Below, in pieces: positions 7,062-14,708 of a stretch of DNA of 17,047 nt. Every line of letters starts with the position of its first letter. Positions within the stretch are counted from its first letter, which is position 1. The stretch covers positions 1-17,047 of the forward strand of contig SFJQ01000032.1 of NCBI GenBank assembly GCA_004555855.1, written 5' to 3'. Source of the DNA: [Eubacterium] saphenum. GTDB lineage: Bacteria > Bacillota > Clostridia > Oscillospirales > Ruminococcaceae. A program made the position numbers and the translations under genes. A model generated the notes under the pieces. It saw only the letters and a list, made by a program, of their open reading frames with translations, was not told the DNA's origin and searched no databases.

Positions 7062-8426
7062 TCACGAAAAAGCCGGCTCGCTGTCAACGCAAAATCCCTT
7101 TTCCCGAACAACTTTTTCGATGTCCTCGATGTGCTTTTTGCAGATTTCTTTGGTTGCCGCTTCAGCCATAATACGAAGCAGCGGCTCGGTTCCCGAGGGA
7201 CGGACAAGCACGCGTCCGTCAGCTCCCAGCGCGTCCTCCGCAGCCTTTACAGCCGCCTGAACGTCCAAGTCATCAAGCACGGCTTTCTTATCCTTGACGC
7301 GAACGTTTTTCAAAATCTGCGGATAGACGGTCATTCCCGCGGAAAGTTCCGAGAGCGCGCACTTTTTCGAGCAGATTACCTCCATAAGCTTCAGAGCCGT
7401 GATAATTCCGTCACCCGTGCTTGCGTACTTGCTGAAAATGACGTGACCGCTGTTCTCGCCGCCGAGAATATGCCCCTTTTCATTCATACACTCGTAAACA
7501 AACTTGTCCCCGACAGGCGTTTTCTCGTACTTTATCCCAAGTTCGTCAAAAGCCTTGTAAAGCCCGAGATTTGACATAACCGTGGTTACAACCGTGTCGT
7601 TGTCGAGCTGCCCGCGCTCCTTGAGAAAGTTTCCGCAGATATACAGGATTTTGTCCCCGTCAACAACATTCGCTTTATCATCAACCGCAATACATCTGTC
7701 CGCGTCACCGTCAAAGGCAAATCCGCAGTCAAGCTGCTCCTCACGGACAAGGCTGACGAGATTTTCAATATGCGTTGAACCACAGGCGAGATTTATATTA
7801 AACCCGTCCGGCTTGTTCCCCACAACATACGTTTTCGCCCCAAGCGCGTCAAAAACGCTCTTCGCAATCGTAAACGCAGAGCCGTTCGCGCAGTCAAGTC
7901 CAATCCGCTTGCCCTTAAACGAGTGCGTTGCAAGCGAAATAAGATAGCCTATGTAACGGTTTCGCCCCGCGGAATAGTCCGAGGCTCTGCCGATTTCGTT
8001 CCCCGTGGAAAGCGGAATTTCGGGAAGTTCGCCGTCAAGATATTTCTCAATCTCGTCAATAACCGCGTCTTCCATTTTCTCGCCCTTCGAGTTGAACAAC
8101 TTTATTCCGTTGTCGGAAAAAGGATTGTGCGAAGCCGAAATCATAATTCCGCAGTCAAAATCGTCCGTTCTCACAACATAAGATACCGAGGGAGTTGTGG
8201 TGACGTGAAGCAGATAAACATCCGCGCCCGAAGCCGTAAGTCCCGCAGTAAGCGCAAACTCAAACATATACGAGCTTCGGCGGGTGTCCTTTCCGATAAC
8301 AACCGAGCAGTGATGCTCCCTGCCGTAATAATTCCCGATAAATCTGCCAATCTTAAAAGCGTGCTCAACGGTAAGACCGATGTTCGCCTCGCCGCGAAAG
8401 CCGTCCGTGCCGAAATATTTTGACAT
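7062..8426 (-). CDS. glmM: Phosphoglucosamine mutase
   Basis: This cytoplasmic enzyme converts glucosamine-6-phosphate to glucosamine-1-phosphate on the path to UDP-GlcNAc, for peptidoglycan and other cell-wall polymers. The 454 residues are full family length. The start is KYFGTDGFRGEAN. The phosphoserine loop SASHNP has its catalytic serine at 99, the metal-binding loop DGDADR lies at 239-244, the substrate loop GGENSGH at 322-328 and the phosphate-binding RPSGTEP at 409-415. The GENSGH loop points to GlmM rather than a phosphomannomutase. AAAGGAGA lies 6 nt before the ATG. It is transcribed alone from its own promoter, divergently from the SRP RNA gene. Confidence 0.95.
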   Translation of the reverse strand: MSKYFGTDGFRGEANIGLTVEHAFKIGRFIGNYYGREHHCSVVIGKDTRRSSYMFEFALTAGLTASGADVYLLHVTTTPSVSYVVRTDDFDCGIMISASHNPFSDNGIKLFNSKGEKMEDAVIDEIEKYLDGELPEIPLSTGNEIGRASDYSAGRNRYIGYLISLATHSFKGKRIGLDCANGSAFTIAKSVFDALGAKTYVVGNKPDGFNINLACGSTHIENLVSLVREEQLDCGFAFDGDADRCIAVDDKANVVDGDKILYICGNFLKERGQLDNDTVVTTVMSNLGLYKAFDELGIKYEKTPVGDKFVYECMNEKGHILGGENSGHVIFSKYASTGDGIITALKLMEVICSKKCALSELSAGMTVYPQILKNVRVKDKKAVLDDLDVQAAVKAAEDALGADGRVLVRPSGTEPLLRIMAEAATKEICKKHIEDIEKVVREKGFCVDSEPAFS

Positions 8427-8455
8427 TTCTATTCTCCTTTGTCAATAAATCACTA

Positions 8456-8491
8456 TATTACATTATACTTTATGTAATACACGTTTGTCAA
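8456..8491 (-). promoter_or_regulatory. glmM promoter with overlapping inverted repeat
   Basis: On the minus strand there is TTGACA (8486-8491), an 18-nt spacer and TATAAT (8462-8467). An 8-bp perfect inverted repeat, TATTACAT (8456-8463) and ATGTAATA (8472-8479), straddles the -10 box and could be a repressor site. The promoter is clear. The operator is a guess. Confidence 0.75.
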
Positions 8492-8513
8492 TATGATAAA
8501 TTACAAAAAGTAC

Positions 8514-8542
8514 TTGATTTTTTCGGGAAAATGTTGTATAAT
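8514..8542 (+). promoter_or_regulatory. Promoter of the SRP RNA gene
   Basis: TTGATT (8514-8519), a 17-nt spacer and a perfect TATAAT (8537-8542). The predicted start is about 7-10 nt downstream, which coincides with the first paired base of the RNA near 8552. Confidence 0.85.
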
Positions 8543-8551
8543 ATAAAAGTT

Positions 8552-8681
8552 AAGTGTTTTCGATTATGGGGGCAGACCCCGACAACACGGCGCCGTGAAC
8601 CATGTCAGGCGGGGAACCGAGCAGCATTAAGCGATTTGCCGCGTGTGTACGGCAAGCCTGTTCCCATAATCGAGAACACTT
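8552..8681 (+). ncRNA. ffs: Small signal recognition particle RNA (4.5S/scRNA type)
   Basis: This is the RNA core of the signal recognition particle, which binds Ffh and targets nascent membrane proteins. The conserved helix 8 is visible at about 8603-8626: GTCAGG on one side, a GGAA tetraloop closed by GG/CC, and GAGCAGC on the other. The ends pair over 19 positions with one mismatch, 8552-8570 (AAGTGTTTTCGATTATGGG) with 8663-8681. At about 130 nt it is the short bacterial form, without room for the Alu domain found in the roughly 270-nt Bacillus RNA. It sits directly before dnaX, a common Firmicutes arrangement. A short TTTT follows the stem. The exact ends are inferred from the pairing. 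Confidence 0.93.
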
Positions 8682-8777
8682 TTCATAATTGCCGAAAATT
8701 TAGATGATATTGATGATATTTTTGGCAAATTAACGGGAACAAATATAGCGATTTTTGATAGAAACGGCGGTGGGGAA

Positions 8778-10571
8778 ATGTATCTTGCTTTATACAGAAA
8801 ATATCGTCCGAGAACGTTTGACGACGTTGTATCACAAGAGCCTATCACCACGACTCTCAAAAATCAGATAAAAAACGGCTCGACAGGTCACGCGTACCTG
8901 TTCACCGGCTCGCGCGGCACGGGAAAAACAACCTGCGCGAAAATCCTCTCGATGGCGGTAAACTGCCTTAACCCAAAGGACGGAAACCCCTGCCTTGAGT
9001 GCGAGCGCTGCCGCGAAATTCTGGACGGCTCGGCTACCGATATCGTGGAAATGGACGCGGCTTCAAATAACGGCGTTGACGATGTAAGGCAGCTGCGCGA
9101 TGAGGTAAACTACACGCCCGTTTCCTGCAAATACCGCGTTTATATAATCGATGAGGTTCACATGCTTTCGGCTGCCGCGTTCAACGCGCTTTTGAAAACG
9201 CTTGAAGAACCGCCCGCTCACGTTAAATTTATCCTCGCGACAACGGAACTGCAGAAAGTTCCCGCAACGATAGTTTCGCGATGTCAGCGGTTTGAGTTTC
9301 GGAGAATTGATATTGCGGAGAGCGCAAAACGGCTGTTTTTCGCGGCAAAGGAAGAGGGAATTACTCTCGACAACGACGCGGCTGAGCTTATCTCGCGGCT
9401 TTCCGACGGAGGAATGCGTGACGCGCTCTCGATTTTAGACAGATGCGCTTCGGCGGACAAGCACGTCACAAGCGAGATTGTGAGAAGATGCGCGGGAGTT
9501 GCCGATACATCTCACCTCACGGCTTTTGCGAAAATGATTGCCGGACATGACGCGGCGGGCTGCATAAGGCTGCTGTCGGAGCTGTACAAGCGCTCGAAAG
9601 ACCCCGCGCTGATTATCGACGATTTGTCCGAGCGTTTCCGCGACCTTATGATTTGCAAGGCTGCGCCCGATGACCTTGATTTGCTCGCGGCGCTGCCCTC
9701 GGAGCACGAGGATATAAAAGCTGCCGCAGAGCTGTTTTCACTGGGAGAAATCCTGCGCTGCCTGAATTTGATGCGGCAGTGCGCGGACAATATCGGAAAA
9801 ACCCGCGGACGGAAAATTCTCGCGGAGATGTGTTTCGTCAAGATGTGCGCGGGAATAAGCGATACCGAGGGAGCAGTCCGCTCGGTGAGCGTAAAGCCCG
9901 AAATGCGCGTCAAGGAGCTTCCGAAGGAGGATTTCGTCCCCACGCCGCCCGAGAAAATGTCGCGCGAAAGCCTGATAAATCTTAACCGAATGCGCGCGCT
10001 CGGCGAAGAAACCGCAAAGCTGGTTGAAAGCGAAGAGGCCGCTCCCGTTCAGGCGCCGCCGGTTTTTGAAGAACCGAGCGTTCCCGAAACGGAACAGCCC
10101 GTTCGTGAGGAAAAGGCGGACGAAACGCCTGTTGAACAAGCAGCCGAAGTTCCCGAAAAAACCGAAGAAAAGGCTGCTGAGGTAACTGCTGAAGTTCCCG
10201 AAAATGCCGAAGAAACCGTTCCCGAAAAAGCCGCAGAAACCGCTGTTCCCGAGAAAATTTCTCCCGAGGAATGGCAGAGCGCAATCGAAAAGCTCGACTT
10301 TATGACGCAGTCGATGCTCGATGGCTCAACGGCTGAAATCAGGGACAAAACGCTCGTTATACGCTCCGCAAACAATATGCTCGTGAATAACGTGAAAAAC
10401 GAGGAGCTGGACGCGTTCAAAAACGAGATTTCAAGGGCGCTGGGCTATGAAATCGGCGTGATTATCGAAAAGGAAACCGCGCCCGAAGCCGATAGCGAAA
10501 ACAATCAAAGCGAAATAGACAAGCTGCTCGGTAAAGCGAAGCAGCTTGGAATTGAAATTAAACAAGAATGA
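8778..10571 (+). CDS. dnaX: DNA polymerase III subunit gamma/tau
   Basis: This is the clamp-loader ATPase and replisome organiser, 597 residues. The start MYLALYRKYRPRTFDDVV is diagnostic. Walker A GSRGTGKT lies at 44-51, the zinc module is Cys63, Cys72, Cys75 and Cys78, DEVH is at 125-128 and the SRC motif at 167-169. The clamp-loader lid and collar domains run to about 360. A long acidic linker (about 380-495), rich in Glu, Pro, Ala and Val with repeated VPEK/VPEN units, leads to a C-terminal domain. The ATG follows GGTGGGG with only about 2 nt of spacing, a poor ribosome site, and the frame stays open upstream without a usual start codon back to 8670. It heads the dnaX-ybaB-recR operon. 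No classic A-AAA-AAG frameshift site was found. Confidence 0.95.
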   Translation: MYLALYRKYRPRTFDDVVSQEPITTTLKNQIKNGSTGHAYLFTGSRGTGKTTCAKILSMAVNCLNPKDGNPCLECERCREILDGSATDIVEMDAASNNGVDDVRQLRDEVNYTPVSCKYRVYIIDEVHMLSAAAFNALLKTLEEPPAHVKFILATTELQKVPATIVSRCQRFEFRRIDIAESAKRLFFAAKEEGITLDNDAAELISRLSDGGMRDALSILDRCASADKHVTSEIVRRCAGVADTSHLTAFAKMIAGHDAAGCIRLLSELYKRSKDPALIIDDLSERFRDLMICKAAPDDLDLLAALPSEHEDIKAAAELFSLGEILRCLNLMRQCADNIGKTRGRKILAEMCFVKMCAGISDTEGAVRSVSVKPEMRVKELPKEDFVPTPPEKMSRESLINLNRMRALGEETAKLVESEEAAPVQAPPVFEEPSVPETEQPVREEKADETPVEQAAEVPEKTEEKAAEVTAEVPENAEETVPEKAAETAVPEKISPEEWQSAIEKLDFMTQSMLDGSTAEIRDKTLVIRSANNMLVNNVKNEELDAFKNEISRALGYEIGVIIEKETAPEADSENNQSEIDKLLGKAKQLGIEIKQE

Positions 10572-10583
10572 GAGGTAAATTTT

Positions 10584-10931
10584 ATGAAATCAAGACTTCC
10601 CGCAGAGTATCAGAATTCCGGAGCAAATATGAACCAGATGGTGAGAAAAGCGCAGAAAATGCAGGAGGATATCACCCGCATTCAGGAGGAACTCGAAGCA
10701 AAAGAGTTCACAAAGCAGGTTGGCGGCGGCGCGCTCGAGCTGGTTATGACCGGCGACAAGAAGCTCAAGTCCGTAACGCTCAAGCCCGAGGTTGTTGACC
10801 CCGAGGATATCGAGATGCTTCAGGACCTCATCATCAGCGGCGTGAACGAAATCATCTCCGAAATCGAGGAGTACAGCACCGAGGAAATGTCAAAGGTAAC
10901 AGGCGGCGTTTCTATGCCGGGATTGTTCTGA
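10584..10931 (+). CDS. ybaB: Nucleoid-associated protein of the YbaB/EbfC family
   Basis: A small dimeric DNA-binding protein encoded between dnaX and recR in many bacteria. The 115 residues show the family pattern: an N-terminal helix with MNQMVRKAQKMQEDITRIQEEL, then VGGGALELVMTGDKKLKSVTLKPEVVDPEDIEMLQDLI, and a glycine-rich end VTGGVSMPGLF. GAGAGG, just after the dnaX stop, is its ribosome binding site. The genes lie 12 bp apart, so translation is probably coupled. Location and sequence agree, so the call is firm even though its exact role in the cell is less settled. Confidence 0.95.
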   Translation: MKSRLPAEYQNSGANMNQMVRKAQKMQEDITRIQEELEAKEFTKQVGGGALELVMTGDKKLKSVTLKPEVVDPEDIEMLQDLIISGVNEIISEIEEYSTEEMSKVTGGVSMPGLF

Positions 10932-10938
10932 TAAAACG

Positions 10939-11535
10939 ATGTCCGAATTTGTGTCTTTACCGCTTGCTCTTGCGGCGGAACAATTTGCTAAGCTGCCGGG
11001 GATTGGCATAAAAACAGCCCAGCGGCTGGCTTATTATGTGCTGAATTTGCCCGAAAACGAAGTCTGCGAGCTTGCCGACAATCTTGTGAAAGCAAGAAAA
11101 AGCGTGCGGCTTTGTTCGTGCTGCCAGAATTTCACAGAGCGCGACGTGTGCGAAATCTGCTCCGATGAAAACCGCGACAAAAGCGTGGTTTGCGTTGTGG
11201 AAAGTCCGAAGGACGTGTCCGCGTTTGAGAGAGCGGGCGGCTACGAAGGGCTTTATCACGTTCTTCACGGGCTGCTGTCGCCGATGGACGGGATAACCGC
11301 CGAGGACTTGAAAATTAAGGAGCTGCTCGGGCGGCTGTCGGACGTGAAAGAGGTCATTATGGCAACCAACCCGACTGTCGAGGGCGAAGCAACCGCGATG
11401 TACATCAGCAGGCTTATAAAGCCGCTCGGCGTTAAAGTCACGCGCCTTGCTTACGGCTTGCCGGCAGGCTCGGCGCTCGAATTTGCCGATGATGTAACGC
11501 TCGTCAAGGCGCTCGAAAACAGAAACGAGCTTTAA
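10939..11535 (+). CDS. recR: Recombination mediator protein RecR
   Basis: This protein acts with RecO/RecF to load RecA at gaps and stalled forks. The 198 residues are full length. A helix-hairpin-helix region at about 12-38 contains LPGIGIKTAQRLAYYVL. A zinc finger is formed by Cys59, Cys62, Cys71 and Cys74. The Toprim domain (about 82-175) contains VVESPKDVSAFE and ATNPTVEGEATA. The C-terminal RLAYGLPAGSALEFAD is the conserved Walker-like end. The start is 7 nt after the ybaB stop and lacks a strong Shine-Dalgarno, which suggests translational coupling to ybaB. It is the last gene before a strong terminator. Confidence 0.96.
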   Translation: MSEFVSLPLALAAEQFAKLPGIGIKTAQRLAYYVLNLPENEVCELADNLVKARKSVRLCSCCQNFTERDVCEICSDENRDKSVVCVVESPKDVSAFERAGGYEGLYHVLHGLLSPMDGITAEDLKIKELLGRLSDVKEVIMATNPTVEGEATAMYISRLIKPLGVKVTRLAYGLPAGSALEFADDVTLVKALENRNEL

Positions 11536-11546
11536 AAAACAAGTTT

Positions 11547-11577
11547 GCCCGAGGACACGCTCGGGCATTTTTGCTTT
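11547..11577 (+). terminator. Terminator of the dnaX-ybaB-recR operon
   Basis: GCCCGAG (11547-11553) pairs with CTCGGGC (11560-11566) around a 6-nt loop, followed by ATTTTTGCTTTTT. It lies 11 bp after the recR stop. Confidence 0.93.
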
Positions 11578-11602
11578 TTGTCCGAAAATCTGCCCGAAAC
11601 CA

Positions 11603-11637
11603 CAAAAGCCGCCCTTGATTTTCACCAAAGGCGGCTT
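11603..11637 (-). terminator. Terminator of comFB
   Basis: AAGCCGCC-CTT (11606-11616) pairs with AAGGCGGCTT (11628-11637). On the minus strand the stem is followed by TTTTGTGG, about 27 bp after the comFB stop. Together with the preceding terminator it separates the two convergent transcripts. Confidence 0.75.
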
Positions 11638-11663
11638 AAATCGCATAAAATCACGGCTCGCGC

Positions 11664-11936
11664 TTACTTTGCCTGTCCGTGGGAGGGATTTTTGGAAACG
11701 CAAGCAATCGCGTTTGAAACGGCGACATTGATATCCACAGCGCTCTGCCGAAGCGTTGAATCCAGCTTCGAAAAAAGCTCGCCGTTGTGCGTGCTGACAT
11801 ATTTCGCAGGCAGCTTGTTCAGCGCAATCGCTTTCATATCCTCAATGCACCGCTCGCACTGGCAGCAATTCTCCGTCTTCAGCATCTCCTCGAGTTTGTC
11901 GTCCACAAACTTTTCCATTACGTTAACAAGAGCCAT
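11664..11936 (-). CDS. comFB: ComFB family protein
   Basis: A 90-residue protein of the late-competence ComFB family, a small cytoplasmic protein named from the comF operon. Relatives in cyanobacteria bind cyclic dinucleotides, which is known of the family and not shown here. The typical features are the start MALVNVMEKFVDDKLEEML, a cysteine cluster (Cys24, Cys25, Cys27, Cys30; NCCQCERC), the central IALNKLPAKYVST motif, and GELFSKLDS. GAGG lies upstream of the ATG. It is not beside comFA or comFC here and has a single-gene transcript with a consensus promoter, so it probably works apart from DNA uptake. The family is clear. The role is not. Confidence 0.88.
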   Translation of the reverse strand: MALVNVMEKFVDDKLEEMLKTENCCQCERCIEDMKAIALNKLPAKYVSTHNGELFSKLDSTLRQSAVDINVAVSNAIACVSKNPSHGQAK

Positions 11937-11986
11937 ACCAATTCCCTCATTTCCGTGCCGCGTTTTTCGCGCACTTATACTCTTTT

Positions 11987-12015
11987 ATTATATACCTTGT
12001 GGTTCTTTTTGTCAA
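11987..12015 (-). promoter_or_regulatory. comFB promoter
   Basis: On the minus strand a perfect TTGACA (12010-12015), a 17-nt spacer and a perfect TATAAT (11987-11992). This is full consensus at optimal spacing and predicts strong constitutive expression of a small single-gene transcript. Confidence 0.93.
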
Positions 12016-12118
12016 GTGCTTTGAAAAAGTTTCTCCATTTTTTTCTGCTTGTCATATCTGTCCGCGCTTTTTCATAACAATATAACAAAAAATCTGCTAA
12101 TCTTACGGAGGAATTTTT

Positions 12119-12697
12119 ATGAGAGCTGTTTCAATAACAAAAAAACAAATAAAACGCATCGCCGCCATTTCTGCTGCAGCCGCGGCAACCGCTGCCGTTA
12201 TCATCACCGCCGCGGTAACGTCCGTCGGGACAAAAGCCGAACAGCGAAAGCTCCCCATCTACCGAGTAGAGCGCGCCGACAACAAAATTGCCGTTACCTT
12301 CGACGTTGCCTGGGAAAACTCGAACACCGACGAGCTGCTCGATATCCTCAGCGAATATGACGCAAAGGCAACATTTTTCATCACGGGCGACTGGTGCGAC
12401 CGCTATCCCGATGACGTCAGAAAATTCGCAGACGCGGGTCACGAAATCGAAAATCACTCCGACCAGCACCCTCACGTTGAAGGCATAAACGTCAACGACT
12501 TAATCAACGACACCCGCGAATGTTCCCGAAAAATCAAGATGATTACCGGAAAAGAACCCGTCCTCTACCGCGCACCCTACGGCGAATACGACGACTCGCT
12601 CCTCACAACTCTCGAGGGTATGGGCTTGAAAACAATCCAATGGGACGTTGAACCAAACGATACGGATGGAATCCCCCTTGCAATGCCGTTTCGGTAA
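12119..12697 (+). pseudogene. Polysaccharide deacetylase (PdaB/NodB type), C-terminally truncated
   Basis: The frame encodes 192 residues. A signal anchor at about 13-37 is rich in Ala and Ile, so the protein would sit outside the membrane. The NodB fold starts with TFDVAW (60-65, catalytic-type Asp62, second Asp replaced by Val). It continues with the metal-binding HSDQH (His113, His117), RAPYGEYDD at 151-159 and IQWDVEPND at 173-181. After ND the sequence becomes unlike the family (TDGIPLAMPFR) and stops. The conserved distal part with the ILxH motif, usually about 50-60 further residues, is absent, and I see no continuation in another frame. GGAGG precedes the ATG. Relatives remove acetyl groups from peptidoglycan or chitin-like sugars. 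This copy is probably inactive, though a short functional variant is not excluded. Confidence 0.75.
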
Positions 12698-12774
12698 GGC
12701 TTGGGGGGGTTGTGTTTTACGGTTTTCTGCGGGGTTTACGCTGATGAAATTTTTGTTAAATACACAAATTGTTG

Positions 12775-12803
12775 TTGACAGATAATAACATTTATGATAA
12801 AAT
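12775..12803 (+). promoter_or_regulatory. Promoter in front of the sensor remnant
   Basis: TTGACA (12775-12780), a 17-nt spacer and TAAAAT (12798-12803), followed by GTGAGG (12815-12820) and a TTG at 12827. The expression signals are intact although the gene behind them is broken. Confidence 0.75.
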
Positions 12804-12826
12804 AATCATACTATGTGAGGTAATTT

Positions 12827-13157
12827 TTGAAAATATGGTGGATTAATTATCTGAAAGGATTACAAATTTTTTCGCGGGCTTTCGGGTGTGGACAGCGATA
12901 TCTACGCGCTCTATATGGGCAGACCCGACAAGTCCTGCGTTTTCGCAAAACAGCCCATCAACACCACCGGCTGGCACCTTATCCTCTCCACGGTAACATC
13001 GACTTTCTACAAGGAAATCTATGCAATTGTCGGGCTTTATATCGGCATTTTCGCGCTGTTACTTGTTCTTGACACCGCCATTCTGTTCGTCATAATCAAG
13101 AAAAAGCTCAGCCCGCTCAAGGAGCTGAAAAATATGACGGACGGCTTCGAGCTTTAA
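12827..13157 (+). pseudogene. Remnant of a membrane sensor (dCache-type), broken at both ends
   Basis: A TTG at 12827 behind a ribosome binding site starts a short peptide, MKIWWINYLKGLQIF, in one frame. From about 12855 the next frame reads a sensor-like sequence instead: SDIYALYMGRPDKSC, then PINTTGWHLILST, typical of the end of an extracellular Cache domain. A membrane helix follows (IVGLYIGIFALLLVLDTAILFVII), then KKKLSPLKELKNMTDGFEL, which resembles the start of a HAMP linker and stops there. A complete sensor would have several hundred more residues (histidine kinase, cyclase or chemoreceptor output). The simplest reading is a frame-shifting internal deletion plus loss of the output domain. 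The output type cannot be told. Confidence 0.6.
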
Positions 13158-13178
13158 TTTACATTTTCAATAAAATCT

Positions 13179-13211
13179 CCCCGCAATGCTTTTCGCGCTG
13201 CGGGGATTTTT
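13179..13211. terminator. Bidirectional terminator between sensor remnant and recombinase
   Basis: CCCCGCA (13179-13185) pairs with TGCGGGG (13199-13205). ATTTTT follows on the plus strand, and on the minus strand AGATTTTATT. The last T overlaps the recombinase stop codon at 13211. Confidence 0.85.
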
Positions 13212-14692
13212 CAGAATTTCCACTCGATTTCGATGCGCTCTTCCCACAAAAACACCCGCGAAATAAACTCTCCCGCAATCCTCCTCTTAACCTCAACCGG
13301 CATTTCCGCGAAATCGTCCAGCAGTTCTATCACGGTTTCATAGCTCTCCCGAGGCGGCTCGACAAGCGAATTTGAAAGCTCCTTTCGCAGGACTTCGCGC
13401 TCGGAAATCAGCTTTTCCAGACGTTCCTCGAGAACTTTCCCTATCGAAACAGTAGTTTCGGAGATTTTGCTCACGAGATTGTCAATCTGCTCGTCAAGCG
13501 CTTCGAGCTGCATTTTCAGACGGTTTGCTTTCGGAGAAGTCTGAGGTTTTGCGCTCGGGCAAATGCCGCGTATCTCGGAAAATTTTTCTCGAAGCAGCGA
13601 ATAAACCGCGTCCTCCGCAGCAAAAATCGGCGGCTTTCCTGAAATTCCCGCGCAGGTGTGGTGGTTTGCCCTGCCCGAGCAATAGAAATACTCCCCCGAA
13701 ACAACCCGCATTGCATACCCGCATTTCCCGCATTTAAGCAGCCCCGTAAGCCACGAATACGAGCCGCTTTTGCCTTTTTTGAGCTGTGTGTTGCCATCGA
13801 GCTTTCTCTGAACGTCAAGCCAAAGCTCCGATGAAATCACGCCGTTATGCAAGCCTATCGACAAAACGTGGTCGCGGACGTCCGTGTATTTCCGCTCGTT
13901 TGCCTCGCGTTTTCCGTATAAAAAACAGCCGCGTTCTCCTGTGAAATTCTCCGCAGGATTTGAAATTTTTGCGCCCTTTTCCTTGAAATACCGAAAAACC
14001 TCCATATCCGCTTGAACGTACACGGGACTTCGAAGAATACGGCTTATTTTGCTGCTGTCCCAGAGCGCGCCCGCAGGCGAAGGAATTTCCCGCTCGTTCA
14101 GCGTTTTCACGATATCCCCGAGCGAGCGCCCGTTTTTTCCGTATTCGCCGAATATGTACTCAACCGTCCTTATATCGCCGTTTGGCGCGAGAGTTGACGT
14201 TTTCACTCCGTCCAGAGTTGTCGGGATTTTGTCGAAACCGTACACAGGAACTCCGCCCAGATACATTCCCTTTTCACCGCGCGCGTAATAGTTGTCGCGA
14301 ACGCGAAGCAGGATATTTTCGCGCTCAAGCTCCGCGAAAACCATTATTATCCCGAGCATCGCGCACCCGATTGCCGTAGAGGTATCGAAGGTTTCCACGG
14401 TTGACGCGAACTCCACGCCGTATTTCCTGAAAATCTCCATAAGTCCCGAAAAATCGCATAGAGAACGACTTATCCTGTCCAGCTTGTACACGACAAGCTT
14501 TGCGATTTCCCCCGATTTTATGTCCGCAAGAAGCCGCTGAAACTGCGGACGCTCAAGGTTTTTCCCGCTCCAGCCCTTGTCCGTGTATATGCGAAATTCT
14601 CCCTCGCAGCACCGCCTGCAAGCCTCAATCTGCGTTTCTATGGAAATGCTGTCCTTTTTATCAACGCTTTGCCGAGCGTAAATCGCCGTCAT
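13211..14692 (-). CDS. Large serine recombinase
   Basis: A site-specific DNA recombinase of the large serine (integrase/TndX-like) family, 493 residues. The N-terminal resolvase domain (about 1-140) has the start TAIYARQSVDKKDS with nucleophile Ser9 and the YKLDRISRS active-site helix. A Recombinase DNA-binding domain (about 145-260) contains GGVPVYGFDK and a WDSSKISRILRSPVYV segment. A zinc ribbon is formed by Cys321, Cys324, Cys338 and Cys347. A coiled coil at about 388-445 follows, as used for synapsis control. All catalytic regions look intact. GGGGGA lies upstream of the ATG, and a 40-codon gene ends 16 bp before it. No excision factor, replication, mobilisation or cargo gene is visible, so it is either a minimal element or the last piece of a larger one. 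Confidence 0.93.
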   Translation of the reverse strand: MTAIYARQSVDKKDSISIETQIEACRRCCEGEFRIYTDKGWSGKNLERPQFQRLLADIKSGEIAKLVVYKLDRISRSLCDFSGLMEIFRKYGVEFASTVETFDTSTAIGCAMLGIIMVFAELERENILLRVRDNYYARGEKGMYLGGVPVYGFDKIPTTLDGVKTSTLAPNGDIRTVEYIFGEYGKNGRSLGDIVKTLNEREIPSPAGALWDSSKISRILRSPVYVQADMEVFRYFKEKGAKISNPAENFTGERGCFLYGKREANERKYTDVRDHVLSIGLHNGVISSELWLDVQRKLDGNTQLKKGKSGSYSWLTGLLKCGKCGYAMRVVSGEYFYCSGRANHHTCAGISGKPPIFAAEDAVYSLLREKFSEIRGICPSAKPQTSPKANRLKMQLEALDEQIDNLVSKISETTVSIGKVLEERLEKLISEREVLRKELSNSLVEPPRESYETVIELLDDFAEMPVEVKRRIAGEFISRVFLWEERIEIEWKF

Positions 14693-14708
14693 TTATCGTT
14701 CCCCCAAA

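Noticed and set aside
6750..7260. Open frames of 82-155 codons across the clpB-glmM spacer
   Set aside because: They run through back-to-back palindromes and into glmM, and show no domain-like sequence or ribosome site.
10150..10170. Programmed -1 frameshift site in dnaX (run of A at about 10155-10161)
   Set aside because: The zero-frame codons are GAA AAA ACC, which do not give an X-XXY-YYZ slip site with matching A-site pairing. No other convincing heptamer was seen.
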